NCBI GenBank assembly: GCA_022827165.1
Contig: JAJDTN010000097.1
Location: 1-5,703, forward strand
Direction of reading: 5' to 3'
DNA length: 5,703 nucleotides
From: Candidatus Latescibacterota bacterium
GTDB taxonomy: Bacteria > Latescibacterota > UBA2968 > UBA8231
The notes beneath the pieces are model-generated. The model searched no databases and was not told the origin of the DNA. It saw only the letters and a program-made list of their open reading frames with translations. Position 1 is the stretch's first letter. Each line of letters begins with the position of its first letter. Shown one piece after another: positions 5,641 through 5,703 of this stretch. A program made the position numbers and the translations under genes.

Positions 5641-5703
5641 GGACCCGCGTCGCCGCCTGCGCGGCCCCTCGACGATCCGGACCTCGCCCGAAGTCTGGGC
5701 CGG
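5641..5703 (+). pseudogene. Degenerate glycosyltransferase C-terminal fragment, copy 2 (cut by window end)
   Basis: Bases 5661-5703 repeat 5468-5511 with a single difference, one missing A (GACGATCCGG here, GACGAATCCGG in copy 1). In the shared phase it reads RPLDDPDLARSLGR, a well-formed GT4 C-terminal sequence and arguably closer to the ancestral form than copy 1. The two fragments are far more alike than either is to the intact gene. The copy is interrupted by the end of the window at the same motif (GGGCCGG) that continues in copy 1. Confidence 0.72.

Larger units (their letters stand above)
5421..5703 (+). repeat. Tandem array of glycosyltransferase 3'-end repeats
   Basis: After the glycosyltransferase stop, a degenerate unit is repeated head to tail. 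Each unit has a short linker (GGTCCTCCGG-type at 5424-5433, GGTCCCTCCCC-type at 5630-5640), then a segment coding the motif DLARSLG near the family C-terminus. The first fragment ends in ACTGACCG, as does the intact gene. The spacing from gene to first fragment is 229 bases. The spacing from first to second fragment is 192-193 bases in the conserved block and 206 bases at the linker. The array runs off the window end, so its full copy number is unknown. Bases 5376-5420 between the gene and the array show no gene. Confidence 0.8.

Noticed and set aside
5421..5703. CRISPR array
   Set aside because: The repeats are about 200 bases apart, unequal, and code for a glycosyltransferase C-terminus. 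There are no short regular repeats or spacers.
1..5703. tRNA, rRNA or insertion-sequence genes
   Set aside because: No tRNA-like cloverleaf arms, rRNA motifs, transposase motifs or terminal inverted repeats with target duplications were seen.

Overview
The window is very GC-rich (roughly 70% or more by eye). It carries four genes and a truncated fifth, most of them tied to membranes, lipids or sugar transfer. Shine-Dalgarno sites are weak or absent. The RND/MMPL-type exporter end and the glycolipid-type enzymes fit a high-GC bacterium, plausibly a Gram-negative lineage such as Acidobacteriota, Myxococcota or a relative. No marker gene fixes the taxon.

Layout. Bases 1-939 (+) are the C-terminal third of a large RND/MMPL-family exporter whose start lies outside the window. 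It converges, with a 9-base gap, on a minus-strand two-gene unit. The distal gene of that unit is a GT4-type glycosyltransferase (949-2148). The proximal gene is a multi-pass membrane protein resembling the lysylphosphatidylglycerol-synthase TM / flippase-like family (2145-3182). These two overlap in an ATGA and are probably translationally coupled. A roughly 385-base non-coding stretch (3183-3567) separates this unit from a divergent plus-strand pair: a PAP2-like membrane phosphatase (3568-4203) and a second GT4 glycosyltransferase (4257-5375). The second enzyme most resembles the SqdX/MgtA group of glycolipid glycosyltransferases.

How the genes may work together (inference). A PAP2 phosphatase can release diacylglycerol or dephosphorylate a polyprenyl carrier. 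SqdX/MgtA-like enzymes put a sugar on diacylglycerol or a related lipid. The membrane protein plus its coupled glycosyltransferase could add or move another glycolipid, and RND/MMPL exporters often move lipids. A small envelope glycolipid locus is a reasonable reading, but no substrate is shown.

The most unusual part is the 3' end. After the stop codon of the second glycosyltransferase, bases 5376-5703 hold at least two degenerate head-to-tail copies of the 3' end of an SqdX-like glycosyltransferase gene. The second copy is cut by the window edge. The first fragment differs from the intact gene mostly at synonymous sites, so the array probably comes from a paralogue that was once functional rather than from simple decay of the neighbouring gene.
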